64,000 bases of DNA. Origin: Sporobolomyces roseus (lineage: Eukaryota; Basidiomycota; Microbotryomycetes; Sporidiobolales; Sporidiobolaceae). The notes under the pieces are model-generated. The model had not been told where the DNA came from. It ran no database searches and worked only from the letters and a program-made list of their open reading frames with translations. This document shows, piece after piece, positions 1-14,500 of this stretch; position 1 is the first letter of the stretch, and each line of letters starts with the position of its first letter. The position numbers were made by a program, and so were the translations under genes. The stretch covers positions 434,001 through 498,000 of the forward strand of contig JADILM010000010.1 of assembly GCA_016617785.1 (NCBI GenBank). Reading direction: 5' to 3'.

Positions 1-1288
1 CCGGTGAGACGCAGTCGAATAGCGAGTGTTTCAAGTTTGGGTGAAACGGTTGTGAAGAATACGTCGACCTGTCGGGCTGCTTCCACAGGATTGGACGGAT
101 CGAATTCGAGGGTGAGCTCGAGGTGTTCGAGTTGAGAAGGGGGAATGTCGAGATCGCCGTCCTCAGGTAGTAGGCCGGTAGCAATAGGTTCGAGGAGGAA
201 TGCCGGCACAGTGAAAGCGAGCCAAGGGGTTGAGAGTACAGAGTAGTCCATGAACATTGGTAGATTGGACACGTGGGGGTTCGCCTCAAGTGACTCGCTC
301 AGTCGTCCTTCCACCAACCCGGACGATGTGATTATTGGCTTTCGACCTAGGTAGAACTCCATCCGGTCGTGGCTGCGGGCAAAAAATTCGCCAAAGAACG
401 CTCTAGCCGCGCGCCTGTACTCGTCCTCATCATCGCCTGCCAATTTCAAGGTAAAACTTGCAACCTCCATCAACCAGTTGCTTGCCCACTCGAACCAGTC
501 ATCGACAAAGTTCGAGTCCATGGTGAGATCCAACGTAAGCTGCTTGACCTTGAATCTTCGATGGACCTTCCAGCTCAACTCAGGCTTCAAGTCGCGGCCG
601 CATTCATCTGAAAGATCGATGTGGACGAGGTCGAGGGTGTTGGTCGGAGGTACGAGTTTCAAGTATGCCCTTCCGTCAAGACATTCCTTGAGCTCTTCAT
701 AAGAGGCGATGATCAGTTGAGACTGTGAAGTGGGGAGAGCGATCCTGCGCCAGTGAACCGAGGTTGCGATAAGAGAGTGAAGGGTGATTCTGCGTCGCCA
801 GATAGCCGAATCAGCTTTGACGTGGTCGAGGATGAGGTAGAGGATTTCATTCGGGAGATGCTGATTTGACAGTGGAAAGGGGGAAGCGGAGGTTGAAAGG
901 GAGAGGGCAGAATCGAGGAGGAGTTTCGAGGCAGAAATGAGGGTCGAAAAGGGGTCGGGTTCGTCGAGGGGAGCTTTAGAGAACATGGATAAAGCGGATA
1001 AGAGGAGTTGTTGAGCGGAAGAGTTTGGCTATGGAAGAGAGAAAGAAAGAGAGCGAAAGACGAAATGTCAGCCAAACACTTATCCTCAGCCGACAATTGA
1101 GTGCTCACCTCGTAGCCCAGTCTCGATAGTCCTCTCATGATCTCCTCTAACTCTCGCACCACTGGCGTCCTGACGGCTTGATCGAAAGGCCGATGAATGA
1201 ACCTCGAAGATGAAAGGTATCCATTGAGATCGAGGAGTCTCGCTGCTGCTTGTTCGCGCGTTCGTATAGATTCTTGATGCTTCGGCAT
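1..1288 (-). CDS. F-box domain protein (3' part beyond window edge)
   Basis: Minus-strand gene starting at 1288; exon 1 is 1288-1109, an 80-bp intron follows (GTGAGC donor, CATAG acceptor, 1108-1029), and exon 2 runs open from 1028 to the window edge. Exon 1 encodes 60 residues with a probable helix (TREQAAARLLDLNGYL). About 38 residues into exon 2 is an F-box-like segment (LPNEILYLILDHV) followed by a tryptophan-containing stretch (IWRRRI, HWRRIALPTS), as in fungal F-box proteins. F-box proteins recruit substrates to SCF (Skp1-cullin) ubiquitin ligases; the downstream part carries leucine-rich segments but no repeat family I can name. The target is unknown. The splice was checked by phase (exon 1 is exactly 60 codons). 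The C-terminus lies outside the window. Confidence 0.7.
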
Positions 1289-2533
1289 GCTTGTGAGAGG
1301 ACTGTCGGTGATATCGAGTGAGGTGTAGGAGAGAGAAAGTTGAACTCCGAGTCGACAACTCTTGCTCCTTCCTCCAAGTCGATCGCTTTGAATGCAGCTG
1401 AGACTGGGCTTGAGCTATCAGAAGAGCTCTTGAACCGCACCTATCGCTCTTTTGAGGCCACTAAGTGTGCGACGCTTCTCGCCTTCGACCTCTATCTTTT
1501 CATCAATCTTGGGTTCTGTACCGCCGTGACAACACGCTACGAGTCTGAAAAGCTCACAACAGGTGATATGGACTCCAAGCGAGGAGTCAAGTAGTACTAG
1601 AGCTCGATTGGATATCGAAGGGAGGAGGAACCGCAGAGGGAATTTCGAGGAACTGAAAAGGTCTTCTTGTGAGCCCCGCGAGTCTCGCTTCCTAGCTGAG
1701 ACTGGCTCTGACGGAAGAGGAGGACGTCGAAGAATGCGAGACGACCCCTTGAGCTGCCGTACAATGGAGAAGTGCGAGCGATTTTTCGATTCTCTCGCTT
1801 TCGCACAATTCGATCTCGCAGCCGGTTCGACTCGAATAGCTTTTGAACATCAGAGAAGGAGTATCGAGAAATCTCGATGTCGCTCGAATGATCGGATCCA
1901 CTTTATCCAGATTCTACTGCTTCTCAGTCGCTCGTTTCCTCTAATGCATTTCTGCTCTCCCTCTTCCCCTGATCGCAAAGCCGACTACACCTCAATCTCT
2001 CGCCTTCGTCTATATCACTCAAATGTGCCCTATCTGTCTGTTACCTCTCTGTCTCATTCTTCCTAGACCTTTCCCTAAACTACCTTGTATCGTCTTTCCC
2101 TGGTCTTTTCCTGCTTTCTTACTCTTCTTACTATTCTCTTTGTCCCCCTCACAAGTCATCTTTCCTCGTTACATCGTCCATGCTCTACTCCCTTCGTCAG
2201 TCCTTAGCTGCAGGTTTCTGTCAGGTTTCTGTCAGTTTTCAGTAATCGATCTTTCGCTTCTACCGTTTCGTTTTCACTTCACTCTCTGAGTGAACGGGGA
2301 CCATCGCACGCGCTCGTCCTCGTCGTTGCTCTCGTCTGCCGTTGGTACCTCTATTCGAAAGCCGTAAGACACCGAACCAGAATCACACGGAATCGAAGCA
2401 AAGAGGGCAACGAAAGACTTGGTATTTTGCACAATCGATAGAGTACAACAAAAGTACGAAACGACTAGAACGAAGAGATTGGAACAAGCAGAAAGAGAAG
2501 GGTATAGAGAAGACTTCGAGAAGACCTTCGATT
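1289..2533. other. Intergenic region between F-box gene 5' end and TRA1 3' end
   Basis: About 1.2 kb holding the promoter of the F-box gene and the 3' region of TRA1. Several short ORFs occur on both strands (for example 1563-2066 plus) but they have no recognisable motif, no splice-supported extension and no convincing start context. It is CT-rich around 2030-2200. No RNA gene or repeat seen. Confidence 0.5.
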
Positions 2534-5500
2534 TTAGAGAGCGGGAAGAGAAAGAGGATCGAGCCTTGAGAGCATTGCTGGAGAAGTCGCTTGTAGGAAT
2601 AGCTCGATAAGTGATTGATTGACTGGAGTTGAAGCGCTCGGAGCCTGAATGAAGGAGAAGCAACAATGAGCAAAGATGCGAGAGGGAGGAGAAAGAATCG
2701 GGTTCGGTGCTTACCTTTTCTCGCTCAAACTTGCAAGCCATGACCTTAGCTCGACGACATACAGCTTCGACAGCTTCGTTGACGTCTGCGCGAACGCCGT
2801 TCCTCGATTCAACCTTGTACAAGGACAATCGCGAAACGGTTTCTTCTCGTACGAAGATGCTCAAACGATGCTCGAGGTCGTGCTATGTAGAGACTCGGAG
2901 TCAGCTGAGCTGCGCGACGATCATATTAGAGGAAAGCTAGCGTACCTCCGCTTCGGTCAAGCATCTGGCAATCGCCATCAAAGAGCTCATGAGAAGACCT
3001 TCGGTTCCGTGCGGTCCGATGAAGCGTTGAATGTTGGGAGTGAATCGGAAAGGTACAGATTCTGGATTGAAGAATTCGGGTCGATCGGCGGCGAGGGCTG
3101 TACAGGTGAAAGGATCGATTGTCAGCGATAACACAGGACTCGAGGCGGAGGAAGTAGTACTCACAGGGTACCATCTCTGAGCTGTAGAGCTTTCCGGTTG
3201 ATCGAGAGATATGCATTCGAGCAGGAGTTCGACCAGACATCGAGAGGACATAAGAAGAGAAGATGAAAGAAGCCATCGACATGGTCATTCGCTTTCGGAA
3301 GTGCCAGAGATCGCTGGGAGACGACATCGTTTGGGTCAAGTACTGCGTGCGAGAAGGACATCAGCTTCATTCGAGTAATACGATGAGGAGAGAATCTAAC
3401 CTTTTGTAAGACGGTATCGGGAATCATCTTGTTCGAAATCTCTTCGTAGATCTCCTGTCGACCCGTTGCGAGGGTAGAGCGCTGTACAGAGAAGGATGTC
3501 AGCAGTGTGTCTCGAAGCGAGAGAGAGACGGGAACGAACATCGGGTGTAGGAGTCTGCTTGTACAACGCTTGAATACGCTCAGTGAAGGCGAGTACAGGA
3601 TCTTCACGAGAGATTCCAATCGATCGACAGTGCTGCTCGTAAACATCTTGGAGCGAGGTGATTGAGTCGTCGTTCTCGATGACTCGAACGTTTCCGCTGA
3701 AAGGAATGATGGCGGGTAGGTTGAATTGGAGGCCACGTTTGCGAGACTCTTTGCGAGATGATAGAGGGCTATTTCCAGGTCAAGAGGTCGTTCGTGAGTT
3801 CAGGCTCAAAACGAGAGCGACAAGGAGACGTTTGAACGAACCAGTTGAGCATTCGGAGAAGTTGCATAATACGCTCTTCTCGTCTTGCGTTGCGACCGGC
3901 AGGGATCTGTATCGAGAATTGATGGACGCTACCATCGGTACCGAAGAAGGACAATCTGCGGAAGAAGGTGCCGTGGGAGTAGATGACTTTGTATTCGTTG
4001 TTGACGTGACTGATTCGAACAAAGTTGTTGTTGTTGTCCTCGTGCTGGAGAAAGTGGAGAGGGATCAGTCGCCTCGCTCATCGTCAGAGAGGGAGACAGT
4101 GCAGCTTACTTGGTGGTATTGACCAAACATCTCGATCTCGTCGAACTTCTGGTATTGGAACTCGACGAGCCAGTGACTCGAATTAGCCAATTGACCGAGG
4201 TTCGCAGTACGCTTGAGTACGGTCTCGTAGCGATCTCGCCAGCCGCGTAGTCGCTCAATGAACTCGAGCATCGTTGGTTTCGAAGTAACGAAATCTTGTT
4301 TGAATCGTTCCTATCGACACAGAGCATTCAGATTAGCCTCTATGGTAGATGGAAAGGTGTTTTCGAGACTCACCTTTTCGACTTGCAGATTCTCAGCGAA
4401 ACCGGTGACATTCGCAACTTGGTATGGAGCGAGTTGACCATCATAATCGGGTTGAAGAGCTCGAGCGTTGTATTTCTACGTGATTCGAGAAGAAAGATGA
4501 GTAAGGAGAGCAAGACGAATCCGAGAGAAGAGGCGTGACTGACCTGAAGAGCATCGTTGAGCAAGTTCGTGACGAGACGATAAATATCTTCCTCGGGAGG
4601 AGGTCGGAATCGATTGACGAATTGATCGGTCACCATCTCCATCGAGAGAGCAAGGAGAGGGAAAGCGGTCTTGAGGTTGTCCAGGATATCTTGCACGTAT
4701 TCGACTGGATAGCGTTCTTGAGCACCGGGAGGAAGTTGATCGGCTGCACCACTCGTGTCACCACTAGCGGCAGCAGCTGCTCGTTGCTGGTATGCGAGTT
4801 GTCGTCGCGCGTTCGTGAACTCGTCTCGAGTAGTTCGAAGGTGGTAGAAGACGGCCTGTGAAGTCGAATTGGAGAGATCAGTCAGGAATATCGGAAAAGG
4901 GAAAGAAAGAGAAGACTCACTTGAGGATACGCTTTGGCAATCTTCATGAGGATAGTTCGGAAGTATCGAGCTTCTCGTTGAGCCGAGAGACCGAGGAGGA
5001 GTTGGGGAACGAACGTAATCCAGTACCAAGTCGGAACTTCTCCCTTGTAATTCTCGAAAGCTTTCGCAATCGTTTCGTTCGCATCGTCGAGACTGAGGAG
5101 CCAGAGTACTCGTACGAGCATCTTGCGAACCTTGGCGTTCTTGTAGAGTCCAGCGGCTTGAAGGTAACAACTGACAGCGTTTGCGGCGATCGTGAGTTCT
5201 GCCGGATTCTCCTTGAACATTCGATCTTGGTATTCTCCCCATTCTGCCCATGCTTTAGCGAATGTCATATCCATCGAGACGGCGAGGTTGAAAGTTTGGT
5301 TCGCTTCGTCATGAAGATGAAGTTTGGCGAGGAACATTCCCTTGAGAGTGAAGAATTCAGCTTTTTGAGGACCGTTGAAATACATCAAGTTCGTGTTGTT
5401 GATAACCTCGAGTCCTGAGGCGAGTTCTGCAGGGTTGTGGTAATGCGACTTTGCTTGTTCACGAAGTTTGAGGAACGCTTCTTGAATCTCGATGTTCGGA

Positions 5501-8500
5501 AGAGTGTAAATCTTGGTGAGCGAAGTGATGCAGACTTCGTTGAGGTGATGCTTGCGAGCGACGTGAGCGAATCGATTGATGATCCATGCCGTTTCGTGGA
5601 ATCCTCGGTAAGCGAACGAACTTGCGTTTTGAGCACCTCCGGGAGCGTTGGGAGGAGGAACGAGAGGAAGGTAATGCTTGTTGATCGCCGAGAAGACGTG
5701 TTGTCGCCACGCTACGAGATCGCTCCAGATGTTTACGTCGTCCCAGAGGTTAGGAAGACGATCTCGCCAGGTTCCGAGGATGCTCTTGAGTTCGCTCGAT
5801 CGAGTGTCGAGATTCGCTGCAGTCGTTTGAACGAGTGATTGGAAGATCGCTTGAGTCTCTTGAAGTTCGACGAATTGCTGAAAGACTTGCAACAGGGGAA
5901 CATGGGCTTGAGTGACGGTTTCGGGGAGGTAGTACCATTTGCGAAGCGAAAGTTGAATGCCTTCGTCGCAAAGCTTGTTGAAGGCTTTCTTGGCTGCGTT
6001 CATCTCTTCGGGAGTCTTGCCAGGAGCATAAGTCGAGAGTAGAGCGAGGTAAGCTTCGAAGATTCGGCGACGAGGAGTTGGTACCGGATTCATCGATTCG
6101 ATAGCGGATTCGATCATCGGTCGTTCTTGGTTCCAATCGGCGAGCCTCCAAGCACATTCGAGTAGCAGCTCCTTGTTGTCTTCGTTCTTCGCCATACTGT
6201 CGAACACGAGAAGGCAAGTCAGCGAGAATCCGGGCGGGAGGGAGAGGAAGAAGGATGAAATGGATGACGAACTCGGATAGAACGTCCCACTGTGAGCGAG
6301 ACAAGTAGAGATTTAGCAGAGAGTCCTGAAAGCGAATATGAGGAGGTGTAGCGTACCTGCTGCAACTTTTGAGCCGATACAATCCAATGATCTTCCCACA
6401 GAGCGAGTTCACTTTCGGTGAAAGGCAAGACTCCAGTACGAGCAGTGATCTGAGCTGACTCATACAGTACTTGAGCTTGATTCCATTCTCCAATTTGTTC
6501 CCAACTGGATTGAGGAAAAGTGGTCAGAAATGTCGAACAAGCGAAGAACGAGTTGAGGAAGACTCACCTGATCGCAGCGTTCGTTTCGTTGTAAGCAGCT
6601 CGTCGTCTCCACAATCCGTAGACGAGATCCTCTTCGCTCAACTCGGCATACAGCTCGGTGAGGGCATCCATCGCAGTCTCCTTGACAGATTCAGGTTCTC
6701 GAGGAAGTTCGAGAGTGTTCTGGAGGAGCTCGATTCCGGTGTGCCAGGCGTTGAAGGTTCGAGCGTGGTAGCGGACGACATGAGGAGGGAGGATGAGAGT
6801 CGGAGAGCAGGCGAGAGCAGCTTGGAGAAGGGTTTGAACGACGTTCGGTCGACGATCGACGCTTCGAAGGTGATACTCTCGCATGAGGAGGGTGACGAGG
6901 AACTCCGTAACGTGTCGTTGTTCGGATCGAGAGAGGCAAGACCATCCAGCTCTGAAGGTTGCGATCCAAGTTTGATGAGTCGCTTGAGGATCAGCGTAGA
7001 GAAGTTTTCGAGCTGCACCAATGAGACTTCCAGTGTCGTACTTTTCGAGTTGTTTAACGAATTCGACTGAGAGGGGATCGAGAGAGGTTGCTCCTGGGAG
7101 AACGAAGAGCGGGTCTTGCGTATCGACCGCACCAAGGAGGAGATCGAGTGCTTGATGAATCCAATACGTCTCACTGAGAGTTTCCCAGCTTTGTAATCCG
7201 ACGATGTAGTGAAGTCGACTGAAGAGACCAGTTGGAAGCGACTTGTCGAACACTGCGAGGAATTTCGATCGAATAACTGGATCTCGAATCTTGCAACCCA
7301 TGAGGAAAGCGGATTCGAGTCGGAAGGTGAGTTCGGAACGAGCGAGGGTAGGTTCGGTGTAAATGTCGAGGATGAGGTTGAGGTACTCCTTTTGTAAAGC
7401 TTCACTGTTTCGAGATTCGAAAGACATCATCTTGTTGAGGATTCCTGCCTTTTCCTTCGGGGTCGGGAACGCTTCATCTTGCTCAAACACCCACTTCCTC
7501 GTCATCTGGAGAAGGAATCGGCAGACGTCGATGTTGGAGGACTTTTCGACGAGAGTGACGATACCGCTGAGGAACCACCTTCGATCCATGTTGAGGTACG
7601 AGACTCGTTGTCGGAGGACTTCGACACTACTGACGAGGAGTCGAAGTTGAGGATCCGCTGAGGAGACGACGGTGGGAGAAGCGGCGTGTTCCTTGGCGAG
7701 ACGAGAGAAGACTCGGATTAGGGAAGGAATGAAAGCGTCGATTTGCTCCGGTTCGACCTTGCCCCAGGACTGAAGAATCAACATGATCGAAGCCAAGTTG
7801 TTCATTGAACGGAGACCTTCATCGACTGCCGAACGAGCCCATTCGACGAATGCCTTTGCTTGAGGAGTGAGGTGAGCGGTATCGGTAACGGGAGTTGACT
7901 TCGGAAGGTGTTCGAAGAGACGTTCGACGACTGGACGAAGGGAAGAAGCCAAACGGGGTTCACCGCTCGAGAAGCCTTTCTCAACGATCGAGTGAAGGAT
8001 GCTGATGTTCGTGAGATGCCAATCCGCCGACTTGTACGAACTGACGACGTTGAGAACTTCGGCAGAGTTGCATAGTTGGTTGAGGAGCTCCTCCGAGACG
8101 TCGTTCGCGAAAGTTCGTTGGAAGAAGGAGAGTTTGACGTTACTCTCACCCCAAACTCCAGGACCGATGAGTTCTCGAAGAAGGGCGAGAGCGCGATAAA
8201 CGAGGTTGTTGCGTTGGAGAGGTTCGGTAGCATTCGAAATAAATCGGAGAAGGTTGTTGATGACTTGATCACGAAGGGAAGAAGGAGGAATGTAGGTCGA
8301 AGATGGTCCACTCGAAGTTGTCGAAGGAGCGATGGATCCTGCTCGATCTGTCTTTGCTGATTTCTCCCGTTTCGGCGAGGTCGTCAATGCCGTCTCCGTC
8401 ACCTTTCCTCCTCCGTCCGCTGCTTCTCCTCCCTCAGTGTCCATCTTCGATTGCTCTTGCTTCGCCAACTCGATACGCTTCTTCTCCCACTTGAGAATGA

Positions 8501-11500
8501 GTTCGATCACGTCGAGAGTGAGGACTCGGGTATCGGATGTGATGGCAGTGTTGAGAGTGAGTTTGCCGAGTGAAGCGACCATGTGAGGGATGAAGAGTTC
8601 TCGAGTTCCGAAGAAGAGGTCGGGATGTCGAACGATAAGTTGATAAACGTTGATCAAGAGGGCGACTTGAGATCCTTCGTCGACCAAGACCTTTCGAGTC
8701 CATTTCGCCCAAACAGGTTCAGTCGCAGAGGAAGTCGAGGTACCGCTAGCGTTTCCACTCGGGATTCGTTTCGGTAAAGCGGGAGCGAGAATGTCGAGAG
8801 CTTCGCAGACGATCTTGCGAGCTTCTGCTTGGTGAGCGCGAAGGAGTGCGGTGTAGATCTGAATGATGATCTTGTGAGGGGATTCGAATTGGGCGAGGAA
8901 ACTAGCGATGAGGAGGTAGGCGGATTGAGAAGCGATAACATCGTCGAACCTGATGCTGACCCAACCGAATCGGATAACATCCTTCTTCGATTCACTCGAG
9001 GTGATGAATCCGGGAAGATTGCGAACGAGTTGAGTCGACATGTGACAAAGTTCGACTCGAAGTTCCTCCTCATCGAGAGTTCCGAGATCCGGTGCTCCTG
9101 CGAGGAGAGGTTGCCAGATCTTCTCGTGTACCTTCCCGATCCATTCGAGGTCGATTAATCCAGCTTCACGTTCGCCCCGAGAGAAGGAAACGAGGAGAAT
9201 CGGGTTGACGAGGAGGCGAAGGGCGGCCGATTTGTGAGCGTTCGTAACTCCGGAATTCTCGAAGATGTCGATGAATCGAGCGAGGACGGCACGTTTGAAG
9301 GCGACGTTCGAGCTGAGGGCGACATGTCGATTGAGGAAGCGGGAGAGAACGGTGTGATCGGCGGAGGTCGAGTAGGTGTAGGAATCGACGACATGGAATA
9401 AGAGGTCGATGTGTTCGGCTTGTTCGAGGAACGAGATGAAGATTTGAACGACGACGGCATCCTCCTTGAGTTGCTGAATGTGAGGCATTCCTTGCAACGC
9501 GAGTCGTTGTCGACGAACATCCGAGACCCAACGTTGAATTAATCGAGTGAGAACCCAATCGTTCTTGACGATCCATGCCTTGTCGACGAGGATGAGCTCT
9601 TTGATGACGAGGGCACCGTGGAATCCGAGATCTTCTCCAGCTCCGAAACAGGGATCGAACAACTCTGCAACGTTCGCCGAGATGTGATCACGAATCGGTT
9701 GAGCGTGTTCGCACGAGATGATCGCTCGGAAGGTAGTGACGAATCGTTCATCGCTGAGTCGAGCGAAGAAGAAGTTGGTCGTATCGGCAGGATGAAGGCG
9801 AAGGAATTTGGTGAGAGGCGCGGTAAAGCTGCTCGTCTTGAGCTTCTTGAGCAATCGTTCGACGTCGACAACCATCTTGACTACGTCCTCCAAATACATT
9901 CCTGCAGCGGGATGAGGAAGAAGGTGGAAGATATTGACGATAGCGGCCATCACTTCGAGTTCTCCATCGTCCGAGGGTTGTTTAGCAGATGCTCGAAGGA
10001 TGTCGTTCGGTACAGCGAGACTTCGGAAGTGATCGACCAACTTTTGACCAATTTCGACTTTGAAGTAATTCGTCAAGAGTTCGAGAAGACGAGCGAGACC
10101 CTACAAAACGAAATGATCAGTTTTTTAAAGCGTGAAGGATCTCCAGTGTGAGAGAAACTCACCTGGAGACTCGCGACTGATAGCTTTCTGTGATCGGCCA
10201 AGTTCATGAGAACTGGTTTGAGCCCATTCTGGAGGAGATCCTTCGGTAACTTCCCTTGAGCGAGCATGACTTGCTTGAGAGACTTGTAAGCGGCTTCGAC
10301 GACTTCGGGAGCCTTTGCGTAGAGAAGCTTGAAGTAGACGGTGAGAGCTCGTTGTCGGTACTGATTGTAAGTTGCAGCGGCGAAGTGAGGATTGGCGAGA
10401 GCGGCGGAAAGGAGTTGGACGCAGACGACTCGGAGGTGAGTGAGGGGAGCCATCGTTTTGTGAGTAGCCTTTCCACCCAAGAGAGCGGTATCTTCTGCGT
10501 CGGCGATACCGATAGCTTCGTGAAGGATTCGAGTGAGTTTGTCGTCGATCTCGATGAGGGGAGGGTTGCGAGTGATACAGTAAGTCACTGCGTCGATGTG
10601 ACCAATCTGCATGGTGAATCCGAGTGCGCGAAGGGGTTTCGACCAGATAGGTTGGAGGAGACGATCTCGAACGGGGAGGAGGAGTTCGGTGAGAGGAATC
10701 TGGGTGACTTCGGAGATGATATCGAGGGCCTCCTTCGCGACTTCTCGTACCGTGGCGATTTGACTGCAGGTTTCGAGGAGGAGGAGACCGCAGAGATAGT
10801 GGAGAGAAGGAGCGGCACCTTCGAGTTGCTTGCGAAGTTCTGCCTCGTTGCAGACTCGAACGACGTGGTAGAGAGTGTCGATCACCATCTGAGAATTCGA
10901 AGGAGCTTCTCCAGGCATGTCTTTGATGGCGAAGACGAGACCTCGAACGATTTCGACGCTATGTTTCGCAATCGTTCTCGTCGAAAGGTCGACTTTGGAA
11001 GTGAGGAGGTTGATTCCCATCGCTGCTCCAGTCTTGCGTTGCCAGGAAGAGTCGTAACAGATGCAAGCGAGTCGAGTCATGAGTTTGCTGACGAGTGCTG
11101 AAGCCGAATCGAGGTCGCTGTCTGGTCGAACGCGAGAGACGAGGATCTGCAAGACTTTGAGAGTCTGCTCGGAAGCCTTCGTGAGGTCGGGTGATTCGAC
11201 GTTGCAGAGGTTCTCGGTGATTCCGTCGATGAGGGCAGAGGAGAGGAGGAGGGAAGTAGTCGAGGCTTCAGGATCAGAAGGGAGGTCGACACCAGTTTCG
11301 AGATCGAAGATGAGACGAGAGATGTCGACGATGTACTTGTTCGCTTCCTCCGAAAATTCTTCGACTCGAGTAGCTTCGTAAAGACCGCGAAGGATGTTGC
11401 CGAATGCTGCAGCCGGTTCTCCAGCAGGTAAGCCCTAAGAAGAACAACGATCGTCAGCGAGGAATTCTGATGAGAGAAGATCGAGAGAGCCACTCACCTC

Positions 11501-14500
11501 TCGAACAAAGATCGCGATCGAGTATTTGAGGAACTGATAAGCTACCCTTCGATAATGAACGTCTCCTCGTTTGATAATCTTGAGCGCGACGTCGACGAGT
11601 GGTCCAATTCGAATCGCAGCATCTTTGCCTTCAAACTTGAAGTTGAGGAGTGCTTCGGTATCAGAAGCTTTCCATTCGAGTTTCGGTGCTTCGAACCCTT
11701 TTCGATTCCTCCCTCCAATCTTTCCGAGAATCCTCATGGTCGTGTGAGCGTGTTGGTGGTTGAAAGGAAGAGGTCGAAGGAGTTTCCACAGTCCGACCAT
11801 CACTTCATCGATGACGGGAGCCATCAAAGGACCCAAGAACTCCTGAGTGAGGTTGTCGACGCAGAGTTCGAGTGTTCTCAATCCTTGACTGATGAGATCG
11901 GTTCCTGCTTGGAGGGCGTGAACGAGAGGTCGCATGAGGTAAGAGAGGTAAGGAAGGAGGACTGAGAGTCGAACGGGGACGGTGAGGATGAGTTCGGCGA
12001 AGAGATCTTTTCGAGATTTGTCGGCGGATTTGAGGAGTGCGTTGAGCTGTTCGAGGAGGACTTGGAGAGAGGGGAGAACTTCGTTGTAGAGGATTTCGAA
12101 GCGACCTCCACCGATCGATCGGAAGAGAGCACGAAGGAGGAGGTAATAGGAATTGGGTTCGGCGGCTTGTTGAGCGAATTTGAGAGAGTTCATGATCAGA
12201 TTCGTTAGGTGAGGGAGGAGGACCGGTTCGTTCTTTTCGGGGAAGATGGTGACAGCCATGAAAGACATCTTGTAAAGTCGGAGCATTACTGATGTGTTCT
12301 CTTTGTTGTTGTTGCCGAGGTCGGGTAGTCGATCAGAAAGGAAGCGGAAAAGGATAGCGACGAAATGTTGCGAAACTTGATCATTCGAGAGAAGAGATTG
12401 GGGAATGACGAGAAGTTCATGGTTCTGTAGGCATCGACGAGGTTCAGTTCACCGTCGACTGAAGAGTGAGTCTAGAAGTGCTCACCCTGATCAGTTCATC
12501 GAAGAAGAATCCCATCCTATTCTCGAGAACTTCTTGAAAGATGACCAATTCCGTTCCAACTAGAGTCGAACTCAACACTTCCATCACTTCCTTCTGTTCC
12601 CTCCCTCCGTCTCTCGATGAGTCGAATACGACCATGCATTTGACAGCGGCATCGAAGAATCGACACATCAATTCAGCGTCTGGACCTTGACCTCCCATTC
12701 TAGATAACGCTATACTGAGAGTCTTGAATCCGAATAAGAGATTTCGGAAGAGGAAGCGAGCATCTGTGAGTCGAACGCAAAAATTTCAGCACGTCGATCA
12801 TGCGAGATGTTGAGGAAGGAAGAGTCGACTCACCTTTGACCGGATCAGGACCTGGATCTACCATAACGACAGCTTTCCTCACTGGTTTCGCTCTTTCGAT
12901 ATCGACATCATCCAACTCGAGTAAACTTGGTTCCTCTTCCTCCTTTTCCTCTTTCACTTTCTCATCTTTCTCATCCGTCTCCATTTTTTCATCCTCCTCT
13001 TTCTGCTTCTCCTCTCCATTCACTTTCTCTTTCGATTCCTCCTCAACTTCCATCTTATCCTCCCCCTCTTCCCCTTCAAGCGCTTTACCCTTGCCCTTCT
13101 CCCTCCTCCTCTTCTCCCACTCTTTCTTCTCCTCTTCACTCTTCTTAACCTTGTCCAACGTGACCCCCAAGCTTTCTCTAGGTTTACTGAATTTACTCCA
13201 TTCGTCTCGAATCTCCGCCATAGCTTCCATACGACTAACGAAACTCAACAAGATCCTCTGTAAAATCTTCATCGCTTCTCCAGGTTCTTTACTCGCGATC
13301 GGATCGATCAGATTCAACAAGAGTTTTGAACACATCGTTTGAATAGCCGAGGCGAGAGTTGGATCGTGAATGTTTGCGCAGTAGGTGTGAACTACTCGAG
13401 AGAGTTGAGGGAGGGTGAGGTCGGCTCGACAATGGTGAATCAAGTCGGCGAGCATCGAGTAGGCGAGAGGTCGTAGGTTTTCGTGACCTGTGACGGAATT
13501 GCCGGTGAGGACGTAGTCATCTAGGAGTGTATCGATTTGGGAGAGGAAAGCGGAACGAAGTTCGGATTGGAGAATGTGTCGAGTTGCGATGATTAGATCC
13601 TACAGATTCAAGAGAGTTGTGGTGAGCTCGATGAGAGATGGTGAGAGAGAGAGAGAGAAGAGGAAAGTACCCTCTTCATAGCGACTGCTTCAGAAGGACA
13701 ATCCTTCATCAAACGAATCGCGATTTCCGGTAGAACGGTGAGGTAAGCAGAGAGGGCGGTATTCGAGACTCGATGAACGTAAGCGAGGAAGGACATAGTC
13801 TGTCGAGGTTCTCCTGATCAACGCTATTTCGACCAACTAGAGAGTGAGACAAAGGAGCTCACCTTGATTTGAGCCATAACCATACTTTCGAAAGAAGCTC
13901 TCTTGTCCTTTGGGATCTCTGGACAAACTCCAACCCAAGTTTGACCAGGTTCCATCGATGCATGTTTACGAGCTTGAGGTGCAGCTTGTAATTGAATGAA
14001 CTGCATAACGAGCGCGTTCATTGAGCGAATCGAACTCAAGATTAGAAAAGGAGAGTGAGCTTACATCGAAAACGAGAGGAACAAAGATCGTTATTGCCTT
14101 GTTGACCATTGGTCTGTAAGTTTGAAAGATGAAAACGATTGAAGCGGGACAATCTTGAAGTAACTTGAAACTCCTCATCGCGGGTTGGTGAACAACCGCG
14201 CCCGTCACGGCACTTCCATCCGCCTCTAACGCTGGTGGACCCGCAGGTGATTGACTTGAATCTGCTCCTCCTCCTCCTCCTCCTCCAGTAGTCGAACTCC
14301 TCGTAGATCTAGTCGAGTTTGAAGAGGAGGAATCTTTAAAAGTCTCTTCGACGACCGAACCCATATTCTTGAACAATTCCGCGACAATCTCCAAGAATTC
14401 GTCTACGCTAGCTTCCATCTGTTGTACTGTTTGATCTGGTGGGAGAGTCGAAGGGGTGCCATCGGGATTTGGAGGGTGAGGTGGTGGTGGTCGAGAATAG

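Noticed and set aside
1563..2066. 167-codon plus-strand ORF in the first intergenic region
   Set aside because: No motif, no splice continuation and an Arg/Ser-rich composition typical of random frames in this DNA.
5437..11101. Several plus-strand open frames of 130-280 codons (for example 10256-11101)
   Set aside because: All lie opposite TRA1 exons, and the conserved Tra1 reading explains the region. Long antisense frames are common here because of TCGA-rich codon use.
12800..13342. Open frame of 180 codons on the plus strand, Ser/Phe-rich
   Set aside because: It is the antisense of the Lys/Glu-rich insertion of TRA1; its composition follows from that low-complexity coding sequence.
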